A stretch of 64,000 bases of DNA, taken from the NCBI RefSeq assembly GCF_024713975.1, contig NC_091094.1, positions 25,444,501 through 25,508,500 of the forward strand, in the 5' to 3' direction. The stretch comes from Paralichthys olivaceus (lineage: Eukaryota; Chordata; Actinopteri; Pleuronectiformes; Paralichthyidae). Each line of letters begins with the position of its first letter. Position 1 is the first letter of the stretch. This document shows positions 11,284 to 23,500 of this stretch, in pieces. The notes beneath the pieces were generated by a model. The model made no database searches. It was given only the letters and a program-made list of their open reading frames with translations, and had not been told where the DNA came from. The position numbers and the translations under genes are program-made.

Positions 11284-13690
11284 AATTTGATTACCGCAAT
11301 CTCCTTACATGTAATGCCTTACTCATCCATCTCTCTTTCCCATCTCCTCCTCCTCCTCCTCTGCTTCCTGACTGCAGAGAGAGGAGGGTTTGCATGTATT
11401 ACGTCTGCTTTTGTTCTTCGCTGTCGGCTCGTTGTCAAAAAAACAAAACAGGAGAGAGTGGAGAGGAAAAGGGCAGTTAGTGAGGGAGATGGAGGGCAGG
11501 TGGGGGAGTAGAGGATGAGCTGGTCGTGGTGTGACGGACATCCTGACTGTCAGTAGATATTGGAAGCGTCCCTCGCTCCTGCAACCCCCACCCTCACATC
11601 CCCGTGTCTCTCTTTGTGTGTCCTTATCTTTTATTTTCTCTCTCAAGCCAGGTGCTGCTTATCCAGCCTTCAGCACATCTTATCCCGGCTGCCGCCACAT
11701 CCCCACCCCCCCACCCCCGGTTTTATCGCTTCGCCACCACAAACTCACACTTTGACATATTAAGCCACACACTCCTACACCCGTCTTCCTCCTCCTCTAC
11801 CCCCTTTCTACATCTTCCGTTGTTCTCTCCCTCTTCGGGACCACTGGAGGTGGCTGACGGACCGTGACCTATCCTATCTCTGCTCTGGAGCCGCCTCTAA
11901 CAGACAGATGGGGCAGGCAGACAGACAGGTAGGCAGGGAGACAGACGGGTAAAAACACATCAAGTCCAGATCTGTATCTTAACTCCTGTCTTGGAGGCTT
12001 AATCCTGCTGATTTCTCCACCGCAGCAGCCATCTACTGTAGCATCCAAGAGCCGGAACAGACAAATCCATACAGCTTAAACTCAGAAGTCAAGTGTTCTG
12101 TAAGCAAGTCACACACTTTAACATCTCATGTGTTTATTTTCAGCATTATTTTGTTGGCAGTGTACGCAAACTTCATTCCCATAGGCTGTGATGTTTCCAA
12201 ATCTCCAAATCTAAGGCATCTTATTGTCCTCACGCCTCCTGTGTCCAGCTATGAGTTCGCAGTGTGTGAGCTTTGGCAGCAGCTCTGCATTATTGCAGTA
12301 TTATTTCTCACTGCTACAGCTTATTCGCCTCATATAATTTAACTGGTAAATTTGCATCTAATCTTTGAACTTTTTTTCTCTTTGAGTGCAAGTGTTGTAG
12401 CTGCTGGCAGTAGCAGCAGGAGGGCGGGAGGGAGGGAGGGTGGCGAGGCTGCCAGAGCCGAGCTCTTCGTCCTGATTTAGAATTAGATCTATTTCTGTTC
12501 ACCCTCCAAACCCCGCCGGGAAATATTTAAATCTGCCATGGAATTTGTGTGTATGCACATGTGTGTGTGTGTGAGAGCATATGTGAAACAGAAGTGACGA
12601 AGAATGAAAGAGAGTGAGAGAAGAAGAGGTAAATTGAACATATAAACTGTTGGCTGGTTGTTTGAAAATGTGCATGAAGTAGAGAGCTTTGGCAGCGAGC
12701 TTCACTATGAGCGGTCATGCTAATTAACACAAACCAGACAGAATGAGAAAGAGAGAAGATAGAAAGAATAGATATCGCTATAAGATAGTCAGAAGGAGAA
12801 GAACAAAAAGGCAAAGGAGGGAGTGTTTGCAGACTCGATGTGAACAAGCGGGGAGTAAGACTCAAGTCGTGGTCAGTAATTCATACGCAGAGCACGTACA
12901 GACTGAGCCGAGCTCACCCTCTGGCTACACACACATAACGGGGCATTAACACACTCGCTCACAATCACACCAGCAGTCTTGAGCCACAATCTCAACTCCA
13001 CATCCGAAGCTACAGCCATCCAAATGTCACCGCAGGCACCTTTGACCCCTGTTAACACAAACACACACCCAGACAAAATCACACACACTACACCAATAGA
13101 AGACACACACTTCTACAACCAAAAGAAAAGACAAGAAAACTGAAAAGTATGTTTACCGGATAAGGAGCAAACATACTCACCTCAGGGTGGAACCCGGTGC
13201 TCAGCTGCACGGTTGTGGAGAAATGACCCGCTGTACCCCCCTTCCTCGCACACATGCACGCCGCTGTTAGTGCATACACACGCTCAGCGACGAGGTGTGT
13301 GTAAGGACAATGAGACTGGACTGGCGGGAGCTAAGCAGCGGGAGTAGGAGGAGAAGGAGGAGAGAGGGAGGGAGGAGGGAGATGCGTGGTTGGGCGGGAA
13401 GGTGAAGAGAAGAGAGAGAGAGAGAGTCTGGGTGAATAATGAAATACAGCAGAAAAAAAAACATGAAAAGAGTCCCACTGAAGCCAAGTCCCTCTTGTTC
13501 CATTTGTGGACCTGTGTGTATGTATGTCACATTATAGAGTGTAAAATATGCGACCATCTATGTCTGTGTGTGCATGTGTGTCACATTTCAGAGTGTAAAA
13601 TGTGTTAACATGACTATGTGTGTGTGTGTTAAGGCTCTGAAGGTTCGCCTGTTGGTCTCGTGAGACTTGGCGCCCTGGCAGAAAGTGTAC

Positions 13691-13693
<3 letters not shown>
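11284..13693. other. non-coding stretch with pyrimidine/purine patches
   Basis: No gene supported. 11,320-11,830 alternates C/T-rich and A/G-rich runs that create long but meaningless frames on both strands. 12,330-12,550 is complex sequence with a G-rich patch at 12,418-12,443. A GA tract lies at about 13,409-13,427. Confidence 0.4.

Positions 13694-13726
<33 letters not shown>
13694..13726. repeat. (GT)n microsatellite
   Basis: Uninterrupted GT tract of about 33 bases. Confidence 0.97.
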
Positions 13727-13727
<1 letters not shown>

Positions 13728-13816
13728 CCTTCTCTCCATCCTGTAGCTCAGCAGCATTACAGCACATCTTATGTCTTCTTATCTGAGAAGCTCTTCAAGT
13801 CTCCTCTTTGTCTTCA

Positions 13817-13840
13817 TCTCTCTCTCTCTCTCTCTCTCTC
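13817..13840. repeat. (TC)n microsatellite
   Basis: Pure TC tract of about 24 bases, 90 bases from the GT tract. Confidence 0.95.
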
Positions 13841-14503
13841 CCTCTCCGGGGAAATACCTCTGCCAGTGTCTTCGAAAAGGTCTCTCGGCCACTCGAGCTA
13901 CTAAATTCTCCTTCTCTCTCCCCGTCTTTGACTTACTTCTCACTCAGATTTGCACTGTAAAAAATCCAGTGTAATCAAAACCCTAAATAAGTCATTTCAC
14001 CATATTTTAAAAAGACATCAGATCTTTTTTGAATAAATAACCTAAAGCAAGCAAGAAAGAAGGAGAGACCAAAACCAACATATATTAATGCTACGATCAG
14101 TATTCTCTGTGGAGCTGATTATCTTGTTTTATCTCCTTTTCAGTACATTGTGACGCAAAAACCCACATCCCCCTTAATTTTATATTAATCCCACAAACAC
14201 TTAAAACCTGCAAGAGGTTATTGAGCATCAAGTGAGTATTCATCCCCAGCTAAAATAGTCGAATAAGTACCCAGCTGTTTTAAGAAACTATTTGCTCTTT
14301 CTTTAAAATGAGGTTATATGTGTTTGTGGGTCTCAGAGACAGACAGAAGTAGAACGATGCTCTAACACATGGTTGGTTTGGGTCTTTTCTTGGGATTAGT
14401 TGACAATATGAAAAATACAGATAAAAACAAGCCTTATCCCTCAATAATTACACCAAAAAGATTTGATAAGGACGAGGTTTATGAAGTGTGTGCAGCTCAA
14501 GGC

Positions 14504-14508
<5 letters not shown>
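13841..14508. other. non-coding stretch, nothing recognised
   Basis: No gene, RNA or repeat recognised. Confidence 0.5.
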
Positions 14509-14543
<35 letters not shown>

Positions 14544-14574
14544 CACATCCACACACACACACACAGTCACATCC
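14509..14574. repeat. (AC)n microsatellite with a duplicated block
   Basis: A CA tract (14,509-14,541) is followed by two copies of AGTCACATCC separated by a second short CA tract, so slippage has copied a unit larger than the dinucleotide. Confidence 0.93.
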
Positions 14575-15653
14575 ACCCCTGAGCTCCAGGTGTGTGCGAG
14601 TGTGTGTAATTGTGTGTTTGCCTGTGTGTGGAGTGCAGAGCGGGCTCAATCCTCCGGCTCAGCCACAGAGAAGCCAATCTCCACATCCAATTATTTGCTT
14701 CTCAAAGGCAGACAGATGGAGAGAGGGGGGGAAAACAGAGAGCGAGGTAAAGACGCACAGAGTAAGAATTAAAGAGTGGGAGAGAGAGAGAGGGAGTCTC
14801 TTTGAGTGTCTGCACAGGGGGGAATTAATTAGGATAAAAAAGAAATGTAGGGAAGAAAAAGTCTCTTCTCCGCTCGAGAATAGTTTCTCAATTAGTCAAA
14901 GTCCCAAACAGAGCCTGTGGACACAACTGTGGCGAGCGAGCTAGAGAGTGTGCTGGAGAGAGGGAGAGATGGAGATCAAAACCCTCAATGAAAAACGCCA
15001 AAAGGGACAGAAGAGCCGAGGTTGTTAAAGAAATGATTGGCAAGAGCATACTACATGTTGTATGTATATATTTTGTGTTCTTGTTTTGTGTCTTCGTACC
15101 CTCCTAAGGCGAGCGCTGGCTGTCCTGCCTCCTCAGTCCTGTTATTCTTCTGTCAGTCCACTTCTTTTCTCTCTTCTCCTTCTCCCTCCTTCTGCCCGTG
15201 CAGGATATTCCATCAAGTCTGGCTCATGGTGAGTGGAGGCATCGCTGGGCTCCAAACATACTTCAGCCTTCACTACCTTCTCCTCTGTGACTATTCTTTT
15301 CTCCGTTTGCTTCTCGCTGTCGTCTGGCCGGAGCATTTTTCTTTCTTCCCGGCTGCGGTGACACACCACACGGCATAGGGGGGTGGAGGGTTGGGGGTTG
15401 AGGACATGGAGGGGGCTGAGAGACACGGAAAGAGAGCAGAAACAAAAAGAAAAGGAGAAATTAAGGGATGGAGGGAGGTAAAAGAGCAAGTGTAGGTAGA
15501 TGGAACTGCGAGCGTGGAATGACGGGAAGAGGCAGGTGGAATGGGTAGTGACACATCGTGGAGGTGTGTGTCTGCGTGTGTGTGAGTGTGTCAGAGCACG
15601 GGGGCCGTCCTTCCAACTGACACACACCAACGAGGAAGAGGTGGAGGAGGACT
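14575..15653. other. non-coding stretch, nothing recognised
   Basis: No gene supported. Contains A/G-rich patches near 14,710-14,810 and 15,370-15,490. The minus-strand frames through here are low complexity. Confidence 0.45.

Positions 15654-15684
<31 letters not shown>
15654..15684. repeat. (GATA)n tetranucleotide microsatellite
   Basis: About 7-8 units of GATA. GATA repeats are common in fish genomes. The only pure tetranucleotide tract seen in the window. Confidence 0.95.
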
Positions 15685-17579
15685 TCCTTCTCACCTCTCC
15701 CACACACACTCACACATACACAGACACACACTAACACACACATATATATATATACACACACACGTACACACACCCACTTGCTTACTTCATTATCATTCAC
15801 TGGATTTGGCCATGATACGCATGGCTAACCTACTCACGGAGACAGAGCTGAGCCCTGAACTGAATCCTAATGGAGGAGCAGGAGGGAGGATGAAGAGGAG
15901 GAGGGGAGGGAGGAGGGTGTATCAGGCGAGCAGGTGTCCCCTTGACGTCTATTGTTCCCTATTAATGTGTGTCTATGTGCGTGTTCAGATCTGTGCAGCG
16001 TGCGCGCATGTGTGCACGAGCAGGAGCATGTGAGCTTTTCATTGTGGTGAAGTGGCTGAAACGATCCACACGTGCATCTGATTCACCGACGAGCTCCACT
16101 TCTATTTCTGGGGATTCAAACTGCTGTGAGCTAAAATTCCAATCGGAAAAAATGTTCAGCAAGGATTCAGTGTTTCCCCAAGAATACCTGGCTTTGGAAG
16201 TTGTCAGTCATTTTGAAAGTGTCTCGCTGACAGACAGCTCAATTCCGTTGCTCATAAACACAAGTCGTCGTTTTTTTTGTGTGGCAGTGATGTCAAACAG
16301 ATTGAAATAGCAACATGAGAATAACTTGGTTGCAAAAACACAAAAGCAAATTCTGAAAAATCTTTTTAGGCAAATTCGCCCAGTGATCAGCTATCATAAG
16401 ATTGAATGGGGGCTCCATCTTTACATGTCATCCAGTTTTCCTTTAAGCTGTGCGACTTTAGAATCGTTGTTAAATTCTACCTCACACTGCACCAGTAAAT
16501 GGTCTGAGATGTGAAGCCAAAGCTAACGATTTCCAAGCTGGCGTTTTTGTCAAAAGAGAAGAAATCGAAGTTAGTTTGCTAGCAAAGCTTAGAATGGAGA
16601 AACATGCTGCCTTGGTCATATTTCATTCTGTTCACAGAAGAGCCCCAAAAAAGAGGTGTTACCATATCGATCAGGTGGCTCAGAAGACGTGGGCTATTTT
16701 GCACACTACGTTTGAGGCCACTACATTATAAAATGATCACTATAGCTTAACTCTGAATACTAAACTGTAAGAGCCCATTTAATCCCTCGTTTTTTTCTTG
16801 TAGTGCATTGCTGCTGCCATAAACTACATTTCCTACTGTTGTGTTTTGTCACTTCATTCAAGAGCAGTCAGGGAAAAGTTGTTGATTTTGGGGGATTCGA
16901 GTCTTGACTTTGTTTCAACTGTTGCCCCTCCCGTGAACAAAACATGACAAATGCTACACAACATGGCTGGATTTTGGTCTGACCCCTAAAATGGGTCACG
17001 TCTACAAAATCTGGTCAGAAACGGGCTCAAATCAGACAGTTGAGGAAAGGCCGCACTGAAACACCATGTTGTTTGAACAGAAAATGCTAGTTGTTTTCAT
17101 ACCACAAGATTGTGTTTGGTATGTCAAGCTTTGAGGTCTGGAGCTTCCGTACAATGTGATCACTTACGTCTCCATTATATCCTCACCCCAGGGTTCATAA
17201 TTCTTCTGGGGCTTTTCTACTTTCACTCTAATCTTGTAAGCCACCATGAAGTCTTCAGAAGAATCAAAGTTTGATATAAGCACACTTATGGTGATGTGTG
17301 ATTGATACCTCTCTTCTATCTGTAAATATGCAGCTACAGCTCAGCAAGACTAACGGCCTTATCAGGGATCTGATAAAAATAATATGACAGAAATCTTGCA
17401 CTATGAAGCTAATGTGTTTTACTACTATAGTTGTTGCAAAAATTCACAAAACAGAGTCATCAAGCAGTGAGGATGATGTTGAGGTCTTTTGGAAAAGTAG
17501 GAAAAACAATTGGGTGAATCCAAACCTGAGCTGGCTTCAAGAATAACATTGCTTGTTTCTAGATCTGTTTCGCTATGTC
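15685..17579. other. non-coding stretch, nothing recognised
   Basis: A mixed CA/TA patch lies at about 15,702-15,775. The rest is unique-looking sequence without a supported gene. Confidence 0.45.
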
Positions 17580-17985
17580 AGTGGTGCAGTTTGATGCTAG
17601 TGACTCTTTCGAAAGATGGACGTCATTTGGAGCCAGAGTTAGAGCAGCAATGATCGCAGTGTGGAGCTGTGGTAACAAGGGCCCGTCGATACACTCGTGT
17701 CAATCTCAGCTGTCAATCATTACGTCCCACCCACTTTTTATCATCAAACTAATAAAACCAAATTCATCAGAAACATAAACACTTGATAAGTGTGATTTGA
17801 ACTACCTAAAATGACTACCTGAGAGCAAAACTTTATACTTTTACTTTTTAGTTTGGTCCATGTCCCGTCCACTAAGATGGAGGCTTATATTGCATCCAGC
17901 CAGCGGGGGGCGATCCAGATGTTTTGGCTTCATTTTGGGAGCTGTCATGTCATCCATCTCTATTTACAACCATTGTGCAATACGA
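17580..17985 (+). repeat. decayed teleost interspersed repeat
   Basis: Phrases such as AGCTGTCAATCATTACGTC, GATTTGAACTACCTAAAATG, GTCCACTAAGATGGAGGC, GGGGGCGATCCAGATGTTTT and GGAGCTGTCATGTCATCCAT follow the order I recall from an abundant percomorph repeat. No coding capacity. Family name not assigned; a non-autonomous element is the likely class. Confidence 0.6.
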
Positions 17986-18220
17986 TGCAAGCAGTAATAG
18001 AACACAACATTAAAAAGAAGGTGTTGTCTGGATCTGCAAATATTCAGGGCACGCTCCGAAGATCAAGGTCAGCAGTTGTTCTCTGATCTGTGTTCTTTCT
18101 GCCAGACCTGATAGTGTTCCTGTTTCTGTCCCATTGGCTGAGCTGCCTCCTTGCTTACTTCGTGTATTCGCAGTGCTTATACCCTCTTGAGTCTTGAGAA
18201 TTTATCAAGTTTGTTGCAAT

Positions 18221-18244
18221 CACACACACACACACACACACACA
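18221..18244. repeat. (CA)n microsatellite
   Basis: Pure CA tract of 24 bases. Confidence 0.95.
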
Positions 18245-18293
18245 GTGTCTCTACTATATCATAGAAACATTTCTTTATTACTTAATTGTTGTG

Positions 18294-18319
18294 AGTTATG
18301 ACTTGATCAAGTCATAACT
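18294..18319. repeat. 26-base perfect palindrome
   Basis: The sequence from AGTTATGACTTGA to its exact reverse complement has no spacer and its centre is TGATCA. Both 13-base arms match perfectly. It lies about 50 bases after a CA tract. Function unknown; it could be a dimeric factor site, a cruciform, or a recent inverted slippage product. Confidence 0.95.
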
Positions 18320-18616
18320 TTTTGGCCCCAGATAAAAGTCTGTAAATCTAGTTTTTTATGAGCATCATGAACCAATTCCTGTGTCTATTTTTTTCACAGA
18401 TGGTAGTTTCTCTGGGGTGAGTCTCCTCACACAAGGGGGGGGGGGGTGGAGATAAAGTTGGACATCTTACCTGTCTGCAGCGAGGCCTGACGCTGCTGTC
18501 GCTCTGTCTCCCCCGCTCTCTTTCTCTCATTTCCTCCCTCGCTCTTGTCCACTGGAGGTAGCTCCCGAGGCTGTCGTCGCTCTCTGCCCACGTATTGTAT
18601 TTGGCACTGCAGCTAC

Positions 18617-18931
18617 CTAAAGGGGTGAGCTGTCCTCCCCCTCTGTCTGTGCGCTGTCCTCATCCTCCATTTCATCCTCCTCCTCCTCGTCATCATTCTG
18701 TTGAAGTAGGATATGTGACTTAGGAAATGATACTGTGTGGCCATGCAACTGCACTTGGCTGTAAGCATCATGAATGCTGCTGTACATTTCTGTATAGGCA
18801 AGGATGTTGCTTCCATGTATTTCAACAGTTTTTCCACTGTCACCCTGTTTCTTTCTCTTGATGTGGACAAATGTGTCCCACATGTTTGGCTTCATTTCCT
18901 TCAGTGCTTCACCTAATGTTAAAGGTAACAA
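18617..18931 (-). CDS. possible exon of an unidentified protein (weak)
   Basis: A minus-strand frame of 104 codons with normal amino-acid variety: a GEALKEMKPNMWDTFVHIKR stretch near the start, a central HGHTVSFPKSHI block, then an acidic tail rich in Asp and Glu before the stop. Upstream on the same strand a pyrimidine-rich run ending TTTAACATTAG just before the GTGAAGC codons is a plausible splice acceptor, so this could be a terminal exon rather than a whole ORF. No family is recognised. It might instead be a fragment of a domesticated or decayed transposon gene, or chance. Confidence 0.25.
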   Translation of the reverse strand: MLPLTLGEALKEMKPNMWDTFVHIKRKKQGDSGKTVEIHGSNILAYTEMYSSIHDAYSQVQLHGHTVSFPKSHILLQQNDDEEEEDEMEDEDSAQTEGEDSSPL

Positions 18932-19102
18932 AGCAAATTAATAACATTGCCTAGAGCACCCACACTTAAGCCTAATTCGTTGTCAATCCTTTATTTTGCA
19001 TTCAGTATCAACTGTACCCAATTCCAAGCAGTTCTGCAATCACCTGCCACCATCTCTCTCTAAATGCTGCATCTCTGTATCATGTACATAGTCTGTCATT
19101 AA

Positions 19103-19250
19103 AGCTACGGTTGGTAATCCTGGAAAAGCTAGCCAGAGCAGGCTACACTTTTAAAAAATGAGCCCACCCCCTCCCATCAGCCCTCTCTTCAAAACACATT
19201 AACGTGCAGTAACAACTGCTAGAGGAAGACTTCTCTGTGACTTGCTCGCT
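19103..19250 (+). repeat. dispersed repeat, copy 2 of 2 in this window
   Basis: Aligns with 444-582 in the same orientation (shared GGTAATC, TGGAAAAGC, CAGAGCAGGC, CTCCCATCAGCCCTCTC, ACAACTGCTAGA, TTCTCTGTGACT). The repeat may extend to about 20,100, where other non-unique-looking phrases occur, but no second copy is available here to define the edge. Confidence 0.75.
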
Positions 19251-20417
19251 AATCTCTGGCTATTATCTCTGCTTCAGTGGTGTATGTCTCCCCACCATCC
19301 GTTAGCTGATTTATTCTGGGAGGTGATGAAGTCAATCAGCTTATCGGCTGCCAAGTTTGCATGGTCAGCACACTCTCCTCAGACTTTTATGGATGCCCCA
19401 AACCATACATTTGAATGTGTTTTAAGTCTTATATGATGGATGAATGCTTCAGAGTTGATGTGTGAACGGGACTGACTTAACATGAGGATGCAGGGTTTTT
19501 TCACTATGTTGAAAATTTCTGACAAAAGCTACAGGCATCTGTAAAGGCCTAACGAGAAAGTGAACAGCTGGGTCTTAAATTAAAAAAAAATCAACCTTTA
19601 CTTTAATTTTGACTCTATGGGAATATAGGAATAAAAGAAATGAGAGGAAGAAGTGGATTTTCCTTGCAACTATCAGACACAGGAAGTTTACACTTCGACA
19701 TTTTTGGTTTTGGTACATTTTTTGGTTAGCTTTTCCCTGCTGTTACCAATCATTTTGCTTACTTAAGCTTATTGGCTGCTTTAGCTGCAACAACCTGAGA
19801 GTAGTAAGAAAGGGTAAAACAGCAGTCAGCATATTTCTGAAATTTCTGTCAGCCGCTGTGTCACATGTGGCACATTTTTACAGCTTGTTGTTCTGAGAGC
19901 AGACACCAACATGGAGGAGAGCCAGGAGAAGAATATGCCTGTGCAGAAAAGACTGTGTGCTCCCGCTATGATTTCACACTTCAAAACGGTAGTTGGCTCA
20001 ATAAGTATCGACACCATCTTTTTCTGCAGCTCCTGTTAATGTTGTGAACAATCAAATCATGTAATTTTGCTGCATGGGTAAACGTTAATGAGATTACATT
20101 GCTGGCAGGCAAGCACCAATTAGGTGGAATTAATCAATTTAGAGGGGAAGATGTGCTCTAAAAGCATTTGTTATGCATTTACAGGTTGGAAGAATGAATA
20201 AGATGATAATGGTTAAGATCACCTTGACCCTTTCTTGACAAACATACCCGATCATATGCAAACTTTTTCCTTTTTGCTCTGGTGGATAAGAAGTCATGCA
20301 GAAAAAGATGCGCTTAGTATAATAGCATATTTTTTTTAAAAAGTAACTTTTAAATCCCAGTCTCTTCCTCTTCAAGATATAAATTGGATAAATAAAACTA
20401 AGACATCCTCACAGACT
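19251..20417. other. non-coding stretch, possibly the rest of the dispersed repeat
   Basis: No gene supported. An ATG at about 19,911 opens a 26-codon frame (MEESQEKNMPVQKRLCAP...) that runs into a GTAGTT donor-like site, but no partner exon was found. Confidence 0.35.
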
Positions 20418-20532
20418 AGGGCAGCATGGTGGTGCAGTCGCCTCACGGCAAGATTCTGTCAGGGGTCTTCTCCAGGTACACGTCCAAAGATATGTTGACT
20501 GGCTACAGTAAACTCTAAATGATATGGATGGA
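20418..20532 (+). repeat. degraded copy of a common fish GGCAGCATGGTGGTGCAG repeat
   Basis: GGGCAGCATGGTGGTGCAGT, CGCCTCACGGCAAGA, TCTTCTCCAGGTACAC and GTCCAAAGATATG, followed by ACTCTAAAT, match in order a repeat widespread in teleosts (typical copies read GGCGGCACGGTGGTGCAGTG, then CGCCTCACAGCAAGA, then CTCCGGGTACTC, then GTCCAAAGACATGC). Several blocks between these have been lost. Confidence 0.65.
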
Positions 20533-23500
20533 TGCTCATACTGATGTGTGATACCCCAAAGAAGAAAATAATGAAACAATTAACACACGTATCGCTCAGC
20601 TTGCAGCATACAATATGTTCATGTAATGATACCAGTGTTCACAGTTTAGGTGTATTATTATATTATCTTACTTAACAAGCTACAACAAAGATACTAAAGT
20701 ATATGTCACCATTTAAAAAGAACATACTGAGGTCCAGAATAAAGGATGAGTAAGACGGGTTTAATACCTGTGGTCTGCTCAACTTCCTGACTGAAATCTG
20801 CATTTATAGCACACCCTTAGACAGCAACTATGACCTGTGATGTAATATTATGGATAAAAACTTAAAAACACTTGTATTCTTTCCTGCAAAGAACACAGAC
20901 AATAATACACTGCCTTCATGACTGGTTATGTTTTATTTATCATCTACATCTGCTAGTTGGTCTCAAAAAGAATAGGAGGTGATCAGTTACCTTTTATTTT
21001 CAAAAGTCAGCCTCTCTGGAATCACTGCATCGCACACGTTGGACACGGCAGAGACATGCAGCTGATGAGCCTCAGGTAGACTGGGACTGCACACGCTCAC
21101 CAGCCAGGGCATCTGCTCAACATTACACTGTTGAAAAGACTTCACACATCTGGTCTGCGATCATGTTTATCTACTAAGGCTCATATCTGGGTAACGTAAT
21201 AGATGCTTTATTATTGAAAAAACAATGTAAGATTCTTGGTAGTTATTTTTATTGTGAATTTATTTTTGCATTTTACTTTTTTTCACAGCTCCTGCTTGCG
21301 CTCTCTTTCTCTTTGTTTTCATCTGCTTACATTCTGCACTGATCCACACTTCAACATAGAGATCTCAGCGCTGGCACCATGTTAGTATAAAAAAATGTGT
21401 TCAGAGACTTGGTTGGAATCTTAATCTTCTAGCCTTGGGCTCTCACACACACATTCTCATTCTGTACTGTGGAAACATGCCCATTTCTTGTCACTTCATT
21501 ATCTGTATAGTCTCTCATTTGTGCCATGTGTTTTTGTTTTTACTCAAAAAGTACTGGGTGACGTAATAAACCTGTTTTTGGTTTGTTTTGTATTTCAATA
21601 GTTGTAATTGTACATGTAATGTTATCAAACAAGCCCAGTTACCTTCATCATATTGTAATTTAATTGGGTACTATGAATCTCTCTCTAATATAATTATAAC
21701 TGAATTTAAAACAATGTTAATATCCAACTTATATTTATAAATATATTATGATGTATATATCATGCAAAATTATTATATTATACAATTTTATAAGCTTTTA
21801 TTATCAATTAATGTTAAAACTACATATCTGCCACAAAAAGCTATGGTTGATTTGTTTGCCTTTAGACCACAAACCACACTAACCTGCACCAGGGTTTGAT
21901 TTATACATTTCTCACCTGCCCGAGCAAGTCTTACAAACCAGGCCAAAGGTCCAGAATTGTTTTTATACGATTGCAGTGCCTGTTTTAAACCTGCTTGTTT
22001 GGGATGGGCTGTTTATTTGGCCTGCAGTAATGCTGGTTGTAGTTTTCTTTCTGAAACTACTAAAGTGACCTGCATTCACTGAGCTGCAGAAAATTGAAGA
22101 CTGGCTGCAGGATTCAGTCCATTGAACTCTGAAGCTCCACCACTGCTGCTGCTCAAAGCTGTTCATTTGTTTAATCAAAGAACAATGAAGCTCCACTCAG
22201 TACGCAGAACCCTGAACTGGAGAATCTGTTTTTTAAATCTGATGTGCATAAATACAAACAGATATGCTACTCAAAGTATTTTGGTGCATGCAGGAGTGCT
22301 TAGAACTACCAAATAACAAACAAGTGCAAGTGCAAATACAAAATGGCAGTTGTTCTCGTTTCATAACTTTCCTGAGAAGAAAAAGCACCTTGGCATATAA
22401 AGAGATATAACTGATGTTTGTAGGAGCTGTGTTTAGAGGGTTGCTTTGAGCGCTACAGTACCCAATATCTAAAAAACTTGAAAGGTCATCAAGTGATCTC
22501 AGGGGAGAGCATAAGATAAAAATACCACAGCACTGAGTCCTGGGCTCAATTACATGAGCGTCAGAGCCATGAAAGTCAATTGCATATTATTTGCAATTTG
22601 CTGGCACGTCATCTAAACTCAACCCCATCTACCTAACCTGTAGGGATTTGATATATCCACAGTTTAATTTCATAGGATTTATTTTACCTGAGCTATTTCC
22701 TGAACAAATTATTTAATTGCTATGTTTTGGTCTAAGATAGTTTGAGTCAGGTCAGGATCGGTTGTTTGCAAAGTCTGTGAAGGTATTAGTCATCTTGCAA
22801 GAACATTTTCCAAAGAGGTCTTGCCCAGTTTTATTCTTATTCTAAACTAGTTGGAAGCTAGATACATTTTTATTGTAAGGGGCTTTCAAACCTACCTTTG
22901 GACTTTTCAGTTTGGACTGAACCAAAATAACAGGTGTCAAAGGTTCCTCAGACAACGGTCTGTACCAGTGGAGCAAAGTTTAGTCTGACCAAAAGAGGAA
23001 GTCTGGATCAAACTAAACATTTACTTTGCATCATTTGCAGAGTGAATTTATTTATGGGATGGTTCAAACTTTCGGACCAAGTGGAACAAGTTGAGACAGT
23101 ATTATACTTTGCCTTCAATGATATAATCTGTGAACATGTCGTAGTGATACTATTATGATATTACAGTGGAAACTAAGTTAACAAAGTGATCCACTTCCTT
23201 ATTTTTAAATTTTTCTTATAAACTTTATTCCTAAAAGTTAGTGAATACAATAGAGGAAATGAAGTCACACCCTAGTCAGACATATGCCTGTATATAGATC
23301 AAGTATAGGTAGAGGCAGCTCACATAGATGATGACAACGGGACATATGTAAGTCATACAAAAAAATATTTTTTCTGTGACAGTTTTATAAGGCTACCTGC
23401 TTCACTCACAGCAGTTTTGTCATGATCTGTCCCATTTTTCAGTTCAGTTTTAGTTTTATAAACATCAAGGATGGACTGCAACAATAATTCAGGCCGGGAA

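Noticed and set aside
19911-19990. ATG frame starting MEESQEKNMPVQ with a donor-like GTAGTT
   Set aside because: Only 26 codons and no partner exon; it lies in probable repeat sequence.
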